Positions 43,501-52,059 are shown, counted from the first letter of the stretch. The stretch is DNA of 64,000 nucleotides from JBNFVY01 sp049943335 (GCF_049943335.1 NZ_JBNFVY010000003.1:342631-406630), one strand, 5' to 3'. Numbers and translations are program-made. The notes: generated by a model not told the origin, from the letters alone.

Positions 43501-43907
43501 TTGCGGAGTCCTTCGTCGTTGAGTGAAAACCTTTCGACATAACCCTCCATGTTAAGGCCATGGAGCGCACTCGAGAGAATGGCTTCGTCGACCGGGCGGT
43601 CCTGATGATCAATCAGGGACTGGGTGCGTTTGCCATTGCGGCGCAAAACCGTCACACCGCGTCTGGGGATACCCAGCTCCGCTCCGACCAAAAGGTCATT
43701 GCGTTCAAACCTGAAAGCGTACGGGTGGGTTCCTGATTTCATACCGAAGAGAAGTTCCAGAAACCCGTTAAAGGCCGTGGATTTTCCCGATTCATTCGGT
43801 CCATAGATTACGGTGACATCAGGTTTGCCCTGGGCTGGTGCCGGAAGCACGATCTCGGCGCCGTCAAAACGGCCATAGCGAATGAGATCAAGTCGGTTCA
43901 GTCTCAT
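40503..43907 (-). CDS. Rad50/SbcC-like AAA ATPase of the YhaN type
   Basis: A 1134-residue SMC-like ATPase: Walker A GPNESGKST (residues 36-44) in YGPNESGKSTAFNGFLELLFG, about 900 residues of heptad-rich coiled coil, and a C-terminal ATPase half with STGTMGQLYFALRLAGYRSF and Walker B LPMVLDDIMETFDD. The N-terminal LELLFGMKSGTHPYAFRF fits the YhaN group of SbcC-like proteins. It overlaps the metallophosphoesterase gene by four bases (ATGA), the usual order for Mre11/Rad50-type pairs, and probably forms a DNA-end-processing complex with it. It is the last gene of a four-gene minus-strand operon with Gabija-like nuclease and helicase. Confidence 0.85.
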   Translation of the reverse strand: MRLNRLDLIRYGRFDGAEIVLPAPAQGKPDVTVIYGPNESGKSTAFNGFLELLFGMKSGTHPYAFRFERNDLLVGAELGIPRRGVTVLRRNGKRTQSLIDHQDRPVDEAILSSALHGLNMEGYVERFSLNDEGLRKGGERIAEAKGDLGQLLHAGVSGLTSMATTLEDMTARAERFHKKSGRGTALKTGKDRLKEINHALRKERLTPDRERTLRKDRETAQKAFEQADTDLTRARKRQAAGAAAQTWYDKSEEIRKIDGFFASFPEGPNLKKGTDGQVATLVTTLSEKAESIAGADDRIARHEAVISENEADPAASHLEAELTELDQIRIDGASLTSRADTARSDLEKRSGERDDAARQLKQILTALAVSNEPAEALVLKTEELETLADAVQACQTSEGELRAASNVLKTARDQLGDAPTEPKDLSHLQIAFDAWQKVSDVSGLEHNLASERARLTKALSGLPASWQTLIENGLPAPESLDEILREWNTLSATIVSATEDLEGREADYKAARAKRESDESAPDSIDAAATEETRRQRDTAWQSHRGSLCDETAERFEEAMYADDGARTSYLMGTEARKQLANSRVHESAAKAARDTAKDKLEALTGKHDALTNRCGSLATALGFPAATGPSAFAARFTSLTAAAEIATEVTIAENAFKDRAKRRKAAFDELLAAARLVAIEGEESDLPERVGKALTLQESVRRTWENWCRGERNIADYQKAVSQAETDHKVALNRLETLTSALPLSDRSAMGVKAALPQLRSLQQVHSNHRSLAGRVEALERAVATLARSAARLAEILEEPCNPKDDPLPIINRARARVTKAAEADRVRKREEELLGEEVTGRKRALTARDEAQTRLDELFEGQGGDDLSPTERVALLAERDELRKDRANADNSRNDARDGVDRTLFDEELTRLPDITREAELQQELDDAQTARDAALKVCNEKERLYEEAYNSADNSDLITEQATILEELRNGARQAAVARLGILAARGALKRLATERSSAMLKDVEEAFVTMTSKEWEKVVVWSETEGEKLVGIKPGGDPVKVENMSTGTMGQLYFALRLAGYRSFARDPGPLPMVLDDIMETFDDTRASAALSLCAEIGRSGQAIIFTHHAHLVELARKSIPGVSVVEMPH

Positions 43908-45082
43908 TCCACGGCTCCTGAGTGCAGAGACAGCGTGACTTCAATGATGGCCTCTTCCAAAAGGTCATCCAAGGCGTCTTCAGATAATTCGTCGGCAATG
44001 TCACGGGGCAATGCGTTTCTGAGTTCTTCGAGGATCTCTTTGGTTGCCAGCTGGAAGCCGGGTTCGGTGAGCTCGGCCCGCATCAGCCGCACCAGGTCAT
44101 CCGCCTTCGCGTCGAACTGCTGCTTAGGGGCGGCCACTTTGATTTTGTCGATAAATACGCGCTCTATGTTTTCGAGCAATTCGCTCGCAAGGGCTGTCAG
44201 CGTCTCAGCGGTATGATGGCCTGTGGTCACCTGCAGGTGGACTGCTGTTTGGTGTTCGGGATGCTGTGCCCCTCGGAGTGCGGACCGAAGAGCGCTCAAC
44301 ACCTCCTGCACATCTGAAGATTGACTGAGATCCAGAGCGCATTCGGTGAATCTCAGATGTCCAACCTGATGCCGTTCGATATTCGGAGTGTCGTCATCAA
44401 GCTCGACAATCGCGACCGTACCGCCGGTAAGTTCTCCGAAGTGGCGTGGTTGCGGAATGCCCGGCATGACAGCGAGAACTGGGCCTGATGTGCGCTCAAA
44501 GGGGGCATGGATGTGGCCGAGGCACCAAATGTCATAGCCATGTGCCAGCAGATCCTGCTCGGAGCAGGGAGCATAGGGATCGTGACCTGGCGAGCCATCC
44601 AGCGACGTATGCATCAGTCCGACGTTTTTCCGGCCAGCCACCGGCGCCGGGTAGTCGGGCAGTAAGCTTTTTGAGACATGCGCCGTGTCGAAAGACAGCC
44701 CGTGGAACCACACGCCACCGATTTCCACGCTGGGCTCGTTCTTGTGCAGCAAATGAATATTCGGGCCCAGGTTACCGTGGGCTCGGTGATCGAGAAGGGC
44801 ATCGTGGTTGCCGCGGATTAGTACTGTGGGAACACCCGCGTCAGCGGCGCGTGCCAACTGCGAGATCAGAAATGCCCGGGACTTCAGGTCTGGTTGGTCA
44901 TTATCAAATATGTCGCCAGCGAGAATCAGTGCATCGACTCTTTCCGAGATTGCCAGGTCAACAATGCGAATGAACGTGTCCCGACTTGCCTGTTTCAGAT
45001 GGTCACCCAGATCCGGATTGCGCATCGCGGCCGAGCGGATCGGCGACCCAAGATGAATGTCGGCTGAAACGAGGACACGCAT
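43904..45082 (-). CDS. Mre11/SbcD-like metallophosphoesterase (YhaO type)
   Basis: A 392-residue DNA exonuclease-like protein: DIHLG (residues 8-12), GDIFDN (about 56-61), GNHDA (91-95), an MHTSLDGSPGHDPYAPCSEQDL block and GHIHAPF, the five phosphoesterase motifs of the SbcD/Mre11 family. The C-terminal helical part (about residues 280-390) would bind the coiled-coil ATPase. The start at 45082 puts MRVLVSADIHLG at the N-terminus. It is separated from the helicase gene by 67 bases and overlaps the downstream ATPase gene by four, so expression is linked to the OLD-helicase pair. Confidence 0.88.
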   Translation of the reverse strand: MRVLVSADIHLGSPIRSAAMRNPDLGDHLKQASRDTFIRIVDLAISERVDALILAGDIFDNDQPDLKSRAFLISQLARAADAGVPTVLIRGNHDALLDHRAHGNLGPNIHLLHKNEPSVEIGGVWFHGLSFDTAHVSKSLLPDYPAPVAGRKNVGLMHTSLDGSPGHDPYAPCSEQDLLAHGYDIWCLGHIHAPFERTSGPVLAVMPGIPQPRHFGELTGGTVAIVELDDDTPNIERHQVGHLRFTECALDLSQSSDVQEVLSALRSALRGAQHPEHQTAVHLQVTTGHHTAETLTALASELLENIERVFIDKIKVAAPKQQFDAKADDLVRLMRAELTEPGFQLATKEILEELRNALPRDIADELSEDALDDLLEEAIIEVTLSLHSGAVE

Positions 45083-45149
45083 AGATTTTAAATCTTCCTG
45101 AAAATGATCGATGTGAAAAAATGAATCTGCATAAGGATCTGTCCGGCAC

Positions 45150-46994
45150 CTACAAAATTGAAATCTGGCCGTCCTGGAACAGACCGCGCTCGACCAGTTC
45201 TTTTTTTGCCGCGTCTGCATCTCTCGAAAACATCAAGATCCTGAGGTTCACTTCCGCCCGTGAAAAACAGACGTAAGCCAGTTTTTGAGTGAGTTCTTGC
45301 TGCCGGTCTGTTGGATTGCCCGCAACACCAGGGGTCAGAACTTTCGAAAAGCTGTAGGTATTCCAAGCTGCCTCGATATCGTCGATCATGACCAGCACGT
45401 TTTCATACTCTTCGCCTTTCGAGCCGTGCTGCGTACTGAAAGGAGAATTATCATCCAGAAAACCGATGTATTCTTCGAGTTCGTCAGACTTCAGCTTGAA
45501 GAATTCATCAGCCAGCCAATCGCCTTTCTCCCTTTGGTGATCCTCATTGCTGGAGTCATAAGTTTCGCGGGGAACGCGAGCCAACTGACCTGCAAGGCGC
45601 TCCGAAATTGGATAAAGCGCGTTCGCGCTACAGTATTCCAGAATTTCTTTGACCGTTTTGCCTTCCCATTTTTCCGCCAACGCAGTGGCGTGTTTTGAAG
45701 CTTCTTTGAGCATCTGTTTGAGGGTTTTGTTCTTATTCGCTCCAGTGTCGTCAAAAGCAGGGCTTATTCTTCGGAGTGTTTCAATCAGCTTCTTAGGATC
45801 GTTGTAGCGGGATGCATCGATCAACGAAAAAATGCCGTCCACAAAGGGCTTGAGAAGATAGTGCGTGCCGTCTTCATAGTCGGATTGGGATCTGGACGAC
45901 GAATAGTCACCTGTAAAGAGCTTGTGCAGTGTGACGAATCCGAGCCTCCGGGCGATCATCTGGCGTGCCAGAAAAAGGTTCTTTACAGGAGTGATATCGG
46001 TCCATCCCCATTGTTCGACGGCCTCCTCGAACTTGGCCGTTACTTCATGAAGTTGTTCAGCGGTATAGGTTTTCCGTGGACCGGCAGGGTCGGGAGCCTG
46101 CGCGACCGCAATCAAGACGCTGCCCTTAACGTCGGCGTTTTTCCCACCCGCAACCTGCTTCAGATCGGTTCTGAAGTTGTTGAGAAGGTCGATCACCGAG
46201 GTTGAGCTCCGAAAATTCTCTTCCTTCGGAATCTTTTCGGAGCCTTTTGGACCGGCAAAATCTCCGGCACGCTTATCGTAAATCTGCTGCATTGGATCAC
46301 CGAAATATCCGACGATTGGTAACCCCTCACCCGCGCAAACAGCATTGAGCGCCTCGACGACCTGCGGGAAGGTGTCTTGAGCTTCATCTAAAAAGATATA
46401 GGGGTATTTGAACCCGAGGCCTTCACGCAAGAGCGGTTGTCTCCTGATCAGACAGGCCGCAACGTCAATAACATCATCATGGTTCAGGACACATTTGGAA
46501 TAGTCGCTGATAACGGTTTCTTCGTAGGATACCGGCGGTTTATTCGCGTTTAGCGCAGTAAGTTGGGCGGTCAGGCGCTCAAGGTCTTTCCTCGCTTTTT
46601 GAGCGGTCTGAGACGTTCCACCGTTGTCTTTCTCATGGGCTTTTTCCATATGCCGCGGGATGATTACATCACGAAGGGCCTCACGAATAGCATCTTGAAA
46701 GCGCGCGATTTCTGCCCAAAGAAACCCGTGCAGAGTGGAAACGTAAAAAAGGTCATCGAAACCTAGACGCGACGAAATCACTCCAACAGCACGGTTTGTG
46801 TATGTGATACACACCACGCGCTGACCGTTTTTCCGAAGGTCGTTTCCACGAGACTTCTGAATTCTATTCAGAGCTTCAACGAGCGATGTGGTTTTGCCTG
46901 ACCCAGCGCCTGCGATAACCGAAAATGAAACGTTCTTGGCGATGCACTCAGCTATTTTCTTATCGGCCTCAGTTGACTTGAGTTTTGCCGTCAT
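45150..46994 (-). CDS. gajB: UvrD/Rep-like superfamily 1 helicase, Gabija GajB type
   Basis: A 614-residue SF1 helicase: motif I GAGSGKTT (about residues 29-36), Ia CITYTNRAVGVI, motif II IFLDEAQDTFPQV, motif III YFGDPMQQIYD, motif IV-like region, motif V STQHGSKGEEYENVLVMIDD and motif VI YVCFSRAEVNLRIL. The start overlaps the OLD gene stop by four bases. A tandem OLD nuclease plus UvrD helicase is the Gabija (class 2 OLD) architecture, in which the helicase is activated by DNA ends and works with the nuclease against phage. It is somewhat longer than the shortest GajB proteins. Confidence 0.85.
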   Translation of the reverse strand: MTAKLKSTEADKKIAECIAKNVSFSVIAGAGSGKTTSLVEALNRIQKSRGNDLRKNGQRVVCITYTNRAVGVISSRLGFDDLFYVSTLHGFLWAEIARFQDAIREALRDVIIPRHMEKAHEKDNGGTSQTAQKARKDLERLTAQLTALNANKPPVSYEETVISDYSKCVLNHDDVIDVAACLIRRQPLLREGLGFKYPYIFLDEAQDTFPQVVEALNAVCAGEGLPIVGYFGDPMQQIYDKRAGDFAGPKGSEKIPKEENFRSSTSVIDLLNNFRTDLKQVAGGKNADVKGSVLIAVAQAPDPAGPRKTYTAEQLHEVTAKFEEAVEQWGWTDITPVKNLFLARQMIARRLGFVTLHKLFTGDYSSSRSQSDYEDGTHYLLKPFVDGIFSLIDASRYNDPKKLIETLRRISPAFDDTGANKNKTLKQMLKEASKHATALAEKWEGKTVKEILEYCSANALYPISERLAGQLARVPRETYDSSNEDHQREKGDWLADEFFKLKSDELEEYIGFLDDNSPFSTQHGSKGEEYENVLVMIDDIEAAWNTYSFSKVLTPGVAGNPTDRQQELTQKLAYVCFSRAEVNLRILMFSRDADAAKKELVERGLFQDGQISIL

Positions 46995-49081
46995 TCACCG
47001 GCTCCCTGGTTTTGGGAGAGACGTGTCTCCAGCCATTTTAGGCCTTCGTCGATGTAATGGGGGACATTCCAGTCCTGGTTCTGTCCCGCATTAAGTTCTT
47101 CGTCCTCGCCTACCGGTATTTCGAAGGCAAGGACATCCATAGCAAATTCGGTTTTTTTGAAAGTATCGCTTTTGATGCGTCGCCAAACAGCCTCCTGCAA
47201 TTCGGCTCGACCATCCGGAAATTCAATACCGATACTGAGTCCATTGGCATGGAAGTGGTCGAGGTTTTCGAAGACAAAGGCTTCTTCAAGGGTTCGCCCG
47301 TGGAAGATTTGAGCATTGTCCTGACGGTTAACTTCTACCGGTTTTTGATAGGCTACAAAACGCATCCCTTCAGCTTGCAGACAATCATCGAAGGTTTTGC
47401 TGGAGAGTGCGGCGACTCCCGTCTCTCCAAAGAAATATCCCAGAGTCGCGTTCGACGAAACGGCTCCCGGATGGGTGGCGACGCAACTCGCCCGGTTTGT
47501 CGCGGGATCAACGGAGTCGATGTCGGTGATGACCAAATAGGGAATTTCGAGGAATTCCAACAATCCGGCGAAGCGCATCCCGTAAGCTCCACCTACTTCC
47601 AGAATTGTCAGATACTTCTTGTTCAGTCCCTGCGCCGATATGTCAATCATGCGCTTCAAAAGCAGTTTTTCAGCAGACCCCTCAACGAGTACGGCAGCAT
47701 CGGAGAAAAACAAGTCGCAGTGCGTTAGTCTCAAATATTTTTTGAGAAAAGCAAGTGACTCCTCTGGCTCAATCACATCGCCGCCCAATTCGAGTGGCTC
47801 AGGTTGAAATTGGCGAAGGCTGTGCACGGTCGTTCCCTGATAGGTCACTCCCTCCTGTTCACCGTTGATCTGGCACCGGCGGAAGCAGCGGATTTTTGAG
47901 AAATCTACGGTATCCAGGATGTGCGACGAGTGGGTCGTGATTGTGAGCTGGGGTTTGCTTTCGCCTTCTGGTGCGTCGGCGGTGAGCACGTCCCACATCT
48001 GGCGAATGAATGTTTGTTGAACCTGAGCGTGCAAATGCACTTCCGGTTCTTCGATAAAGATCATCTGGCACAACGGACGGCTGTCTTCGGTCGCGAGCCA
48101 TTGCCGATAAAAATGATCCACCTGAATGGCCATGAACACCAAGTTCTTGAAACCAAGTCCGTTATAGGCTTCGGGAAGCTCATGGCTGGTGCTGGCATCT
48201 ACATAGAAGAGTTCGGTGTTACCACGTAACGCAACCTCCGAACTGAGTGTCGAAACGACCTTCATCGCGCGGTCATTGTCGGATGGAAGGCCAAGACCTC
48301 CGATCATTGTCATCAGGGGTCTGAAGCGTTCGTCGTAGTGCCTAGTCAGATTTTCATTATTCTGTTCAATGATCGCGATAGCTTCTTCGGCCAGTTCCGC
48401 CTGCTCCAGGTTTCTCCGGTAATACGTCGCAAAGGCGTCTGACAGCCTGTTGCTCCTCGCGGCATTCTCGTCGTCAATATTCCGCTGGGCATCAACGAAA
48501 TCGACGCGCAGCAGAGAATTGAGAATCTTCTTGCCTTCTTGCGCGGAGAGTGGCGTTGCCACGAATTCCTGTTCCAGCTTTTCCAGCGAAGACACCTTGA
48601 TGCCAAAATGCTTTTTCAAGTTGCCTTCCATTCCAAGAAAGAAGCTCAAAGGGCGCTTGCGGTTACCGTCTTCCTTTGTCGGGAAAGCTGCATCGTAATG
48701 CTTCCAGAGTTCTGCTGGGTCATCCACAGCGAACGAACAGCGCATCCCGATTTCCGAGAAATCAGCGGAAAGGCTCGTTGCCAGGGCAAAGACCCGGCCA
48801 AACGCAATTGAGTCCGGATCGATCTGAAACCAGAGATCAAGTTCTATTTGGGGTAGGCTGGATTCGTTCCCCGGAGAGTATGCGTCGATAGAGGCAATTG
48901 CGAGAATGGAGAAGTCATGAATCTTGAATTCCCGGTTCCCGAGAAAGCTGCGAATGGCAGCCGTCGCAGAAGTCTTGCCGCTGTTGTTCGGGCCAACAAA
49001 AACAGTTTCCTTGCTTTCGAAATCAACAGACACATCATTCAGGCGCCGAAAATTTCGAATGGCTATACTATCTAGACGCAT
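46991..49081 (-). CDS. gajA: OLD-family ATPase/Toprim nuclease, Gabija GajA type
   Basis: A 696-residue protein: ABC-type ATPase with Walker A GPNNSGKT (residues 30-37) and QMIFIEEPEVHLHAQVQQ, ITTHSSHILDTV; C-terminal Toprim with AVLVEGSAEKLLLKRM (Glu), LEVGGAYGMRFAGLLEFL and VITDIDSVDP (DxD). In Gabija, GajA is a nucleotide-sensing nicking endonuclease held inactive by NTPs and released when phage replication depletes them. The start at 49081 is chosen because MRLDSIAIRNFRRL is the normal OLD N-terminus. It leads the operon gajA, gajB, mre11-like, rad50-like. Confidence 0.88.
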   Translation of the reverse strand: MRLDSIAIRNFRRLNDVSVDFESKETVFVGPNNSGKTSATAAIRSFLGNREFKIHDFSILAIASIDAYSPGNESSLPQIELDLWFQIDPDSIAFGRVFALATSLSADFSEIGMRCSFAVDDPAELWKHYDAAFPTKEDGNRKRPLSFFLGMEGNLKKHFGIKVSSLEKLEQEFVATPLSAQEGKKILNSLLRVDFVDAQRNIDDENAARSNRLSDAFATYYRRNLEQAELAEEAIAIIEQNNENLTRHYDERFRPLMTMIGGLGLPSDNDRAMKVVSTLSSEVALRGNTELFYVDASTSHELPEAYNGLGFKNLVFMAIQVDHFYRQWLATEDSRPLCQMIFIEEPEVHLHAQVQQTFIRQMWDVLTADAPEGESKPQLTITTHSSHILDTVDFSKIRCFRRCQINGEQEGVTYQGTTVHSLRQFQPEPLELGGDVIEPEESLAFLKKYLRLTHCDLFFSDAAVLVEGSAEKLLLKRMIDISAQGLNKKYLTILEVGGAYGMRFAGLLEFLEIPYLVITDIDSVDPATNRASCVATHPGAVSSNATLGYFFGETGVAALSSKTFDDCLQAEGMRFVAYQKPVEVNRQDNAQIFHGRTLEEAFVFENLDHFHANGLSIGIEFPDGRAELQEAVWRRIKSDTFKKTEFAMDVLAFEIPVGEDEELNAGQNQDWNVPHYIDEGLKWLETRLSQNQGAGE

Positions 49082-49132
49082 CCAGTCCCCCGTAAGTTGC
49101 GGAGATGGTAGCAATCATTGGTTGTGTTCGGG

Positions 49133-49160
49133 AAGATAAATTCGTCGCCAGTTGACACAA
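49133..49160 (-). promoter_or_regulatory. Possible promoter of the defence operon
   Basis: On the minus strand TTGTGT (49160-49155) and TATCTT (49138-49133) are 16 bases apart, with a start point expected about 40 bases before the OLD gene ATG. Both hexamers deviate from consensus, so the call is tentative. Confidence 0.35.
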
Positions 49161-49475
49161 AACTGATGCTCGCAAAGGCGCGAATGTTACCAAACTGACA
49201 AAGCAAGACAACTGCGTCACCCATCCAAACCCACCTTACGAGGCAGGGCTTGTCTACCGGAAAAGGGGCAGTCCAATGCACCGCTCCCCAAGGGTAGAAT
49301 TTCGGGAGGATCGAACCATGGCAAAAGGGCGTTTCTCCTTATTTTCATTCATCGCCATGAAGCTGCCAGTCCGCACGTTTGAAGCGCCGCGCAGGTCTGT
49401 TCTCCATCCTCCCCGACGATGTTGCGAATCTACAGGCCTTCGCTAAGATGACTAGGTCATACCGCCGAGCCTAGA
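49161..49475. other. Intergenic stretch between the defence operon and parD
   Basis: About 300 bases with lower GC than the flanks. I see no open frame of interest and no clear hairpin; it may include the parD promoter. Confidence 0.45.
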
Positions 49476-49745
49476 ATGACAGTCAAGACAACCCTCAGCT
49501 TCACCGATCGTCACCACCGGTTCCTGACCGACAAGGTGGGCCAAGGCGTCTTTGCCTCGCAAAGCGCGGCTGTGGCAGCGGCGCTGGAACAGATGATGCG
49601 CGATGAAGAAGAACGCGAGCTGGCCCTTGACGCGATGGCCGAGGAAATTCGGGCGCGGCTCGACACTTGGCGCGCCGATTATGTCTCGGCCGAAGACGCC
49701 TTTGCCGCTGCAAGGGCACGACAACAGGCTGCGCGCAGGGCGTGA
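49476..49745 (+). CDS. parD: ParD-family antitoxin
   Basis: An 89-residue protein with a ribbon-helix-helix N-terminus (MTVKTTLSFTDRHHRFLTDKVGQGVFASQSAAVAAALEQM) and a helical C-terminal tail (ERELALDAMAEEIRARLDTW). ParD antitoxins bind the parDE promoter and neutralise ParE, a gyrase poison. The last four bases overlap the toxin gene (GTGA). Confidence 0.88.
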   Translation: MTVKTTLSFTDRHHRFLTDKVGQGVFASQSAAVAAALEQMMRDEEERELALDAMAEEIRARLDTWRADYVSAEDAFAAARARQQAARRA

Positions 49746-50059
49746 GCTATCGCATCCGGTTCCATCCGGCGGTCGCGGATGATCTCGACGCGATCACGCG
49801 CTGGTTGGTCGACTATGCCGGCCCGCAGTCCGCCGCGCGTCGACTGGACGAGATCCAAACCACCATCGCCAGCCCGTCAGACCTGCCGCACAAGGGCAGC
49901 CGCCGGGACGAGATCGCCCCCGAGCTTCGCGCCATCCCTGCAGGCCGCAAGGCCGTGATCGCCTTCACTGTCGACGATTATGCCCGCGAGGATCATATCC
50001 ACGCCGTGACCTATGCCGGGGCCGAATGGATCGCGCGCAGCAAAGTGCGCGGGCGGTAG
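49742..50059 (+). CDS. parE: ParE/RelE-superfamily toxin
   Basis: A 105-residue protein from a GTG that overlaps the antitoxin stop. It has RFHPAVADDLDAITRWLVDYAGPQSAARRLDEI and LRAIPAGRKAVIAFTVDDYAREDHIHAVTYAGAEW, typical ParE: strand-helix-helix then beta-sheet, lacking the RelE catalytic residues. The earlier ATG in this frame (49667) lies within parD and is rejected. The module probably stabilises the ICE. Confidence 0.85.
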   Translation: MSYRIRFHPAVADDLDAITRWLVDYAGPQSAARRLDEIQTTIASPSDLPHKGSRRDEIAPELRAIPAGRKAVIAFTVDDYAREDHIHAVTYAGAEWIARSKVRGR

Positions 50060-50063
50060 CAGG

Positions 50064-51299
50064 ATGGCACGCAAACCCGTCCACAAATGGGCCTGCAAAC
50101 CCGGCACGCGCGCAAGCGCTTTTGGATGGCGCGGCTTCGCCAAGGCGACCCAGTGGTTGAAATCGGCCAGAGCGGAAATCCGGGCCGTCAATCGCGCGGA
50201 TCCTGTCACAGCGGCGGACGGCGTGGTCGCATTGGCCGCGCGGATCTGGCCCGCGTTTGAGCATATCGACACCTCCTCGGGCGCGCTTGGCACCGCCGTG
50301 CGCCGCACGCTGGACGACCTTGTGCCGATCCTGATCGCCGCCCCTGCCGATGAAAAGAAGCGCGCAAAATGGCTGGAGCATTTGCGCACTGCGATCGAGG
50401 ACGATGGCGTCGACTACCTTGCCCCGATCTCGGAGCGGTTCGGCGAGATCGCGGCGTATCCCGCGCTCATGACCCTGCATGCCGACCGTGATCTAGCCCT
50501 GATCCATCGCGCCTGGTCGGATTGGGAGCGGTATTCCCACGTCGGCACCGCGACGCTCACGCTGTCCTGTCTGCTCGAGGCAGAACGGTATGACGAACTG
50601 TTGGCGCTCCTCGCGGTCAAGAAGACACGGCTGTGGTTCGATGACAAGTTCGGGGCAGAAGCCCTGCTTCGACAGGGCCGCGAGGATGACGCATTGGCCT
50701 ATGCCGAGGCGCTTCTGGAGGGGGATCGGCAGGCATGGGGCCATCACGACATCTGCCGGTTTTGCGAGGCGATTTTGGTACGCCAAAGCAAAGCAGACGA
50801 GGCCTATCGCCGTTTCGGCCTTCCCACAGCGAGCGGAAACACCTGGCTGGCGATGTGGCGCGATCTGGTCAAACGCTACCCAGACCGGGATGCTCGTGCA
50901 TTACTGTAAGACCTGATCGCGTTCCATGGGCGCAAGGGCAAATGGTTCGCCGCGGCAAAGACCGCGACGTATTTCGACATCGCGCTCGACTGCGCGGCCG
51001 ATCATGAGACCGCCCCGGACACGCTCATCCGGGCTGCCCGCGATTTCGCGATCAAGGAACCCGCCTTCGCCGCCGAAGTCGCTCTGCATGCCATCAGGCA
51101 TCTGCTGGCGGGCCGTGGCTATGAACCCAGCCCGTTCGACATCGATGAAGCGGTCGATCACCTGTTGACCGGCAGCACGCTGATCTACCGTCGGGACTGG
51201 GCCATTACGGCATTTCAGCGACTATTGGAGACCACACCCGGCGATGATTTGATGCAACGCCGCCTTGGCCAGAAGCTGACCGAACTCTGCGCTGAATAG
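50064..51299 (+). pseudogene. DUF6880-like protein interrupted by one ochre codon
   Basis: From ATG 50064 the frame runs to a TAA at 50907, giving 281 residues (MARKPVHKWACKPGTRASAFGWRGFAKATQWL ... RYPDRDARALL). After the TAA the same frame continues for another 129 codons (DLIAFHGRKGKWFAAAKTATY ... LCAE) to a TAG at 51297. Both parts read like one helical-repeat protein of the DUF6880 type, which is usually uninterrupted, so CAA to TAA is the likeliest change (a Gln at this place). It starts five bases after parE, so it may have been in the same operon. Function is unknown. Confidence 0.7.
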
Positions 51300-51406
51300 C
51301 GGATTGATGCTATCGAGAAGCAGTCTGCATGGCGAAATAAAACCAATTAATGCCCTGCCCTGACCTTGCACGTTTCGCCCGGAAAGCTGACCGCCCAGAC
51401 GATCGA

Positions 51407-51646
51407 TCACGATGATCGGGAACGCACATCTCCTTCGGCGCGTTCTTCGATCAGCTTCGCCGGTGCCACATCCAGATGTGCCGCGACCCGTTGAAGGGTC
51501 TGCAATGTGACGTTCTGCTGACCGCGTTCCATTGCGCTGACATGGGCGCGGTCGACATCCATCGCCGCCGCCAACGCGGCCTGTGTCAGCCCGCGCAGTT
51601 GGCGGTAGCGCTTGAGATTCCTTGCAAAAACAACGCGGATGTCCAT
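51407..51646 (-). CDS. qseC: QseC-like XRE repressor
   Basis: A 79-residue Cro/C1-type helix-turn-helix protein (VVFARNLKRYRQLRGLTQAALAAAMDVDRAHVSAMERGQQNVTLQTLQRVAAHL). It is divergent from the small QseM-like gene with 140 bases in between that carry two palindromes. In Mesorhizobium symbiosis ICEs the qseC and qseM genes have this arrangement: QseC binds operators to control its own expression and that of the antiactivator QseM, making a bistable switch that decides in which cells the ICE transfers. The identification rests on arrangement, size and neighbours. Confidence 0.65.
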   Translation of the reverse strand: MDIRVVFARNLKRYRQLRGLTQAALAAAMDVDRAHVSAMERGQQNVTLQTLQRVAAHLDVAPAKLIEERAEGDVRSRSS

Positions 51647-51683
51647 CCGCGAGTAAAGAACCTATCGCGTATTTTGGTGCGAC

Positions 51684-51719
51684 GTATTATAATACTCATC
51701 TGCGGTTTGACTGACCGCA
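51684..51719. promoter_or_regulatory. Twin palindromes between qseC-like and qseM-like genes
   Basis: A perfect 12-base palindrome GTATTATAATAC (51684-51695) contains TATAAT on both strands. An inverted repeat TGCGGT-TTGACTG-ACCGCA (51701-51719) follows. They are candidate operator and core-promoter elements for divergent transcription; QseC-type repressors use paired operators in this position. Confidence 0.5.
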
Positions 51720-51786
51720 ATCCGACCTTGCACATGCAATCTGATGTGCTGTTATGAGCCTTAACGCCCAACGGCGAGGGGGAATC

Positions 51787-52059
51787 ATGTCTGCCACCGG
51801 CACCACGCCGATCGCTGATCTCGCACCACAAAGCGATGAATTGACCGATTACGACCACGCGCATATGACGCTGTACTTGCGCCTGTTTGATGCCGCCGAA
51901 AGTGGTGCCAGCCTGCAGGAAGTAAGTGAGATTTTGTTCGGTATAGATGCCGCCGAGGAACCAGAGCGTGCCAAAAAGATGTACGACAGCCACCTCGCCC
52001 GCGCCCGCTGGATGACGGAGCACGGCTATCGCAAGCTGCTCGAGGGCCGGACTGGCTGA
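51787..52059 (+). CDS. qseM: QseM-like antiactivator
   Basis: A 90-residue protein ending in YDHAHMTLYLRLFDAAESGAS, EVSEILFGIDAAEEPERAKKMYDSHLARARWMTEHGYRKLL, the well-conserved helix region of a small ICE protein family that includes QseM. QseM binds the transcription activator FseA and blocks excision and transfer. It lies just before the fseA-like gene and divergent from qseC-like. ATG 51787 has GAGGGGG five bases before it; an ATG at 51754 would add eleven residues. Confidence 0.65.
   Translation: MSATGTTPIADLAPQSDELTDYDHAHMTLYLRLFDAAESGASLQEVSEILFGIDAAEEPERAKKMYDSHLARARWMTEHGYRKLLEGRTG

Noticed and set aside
49161..49475. Short frames between the defence operon and parD
   Set aside because: None exceeds 60 codons with a ribosome site or family-like sequence.
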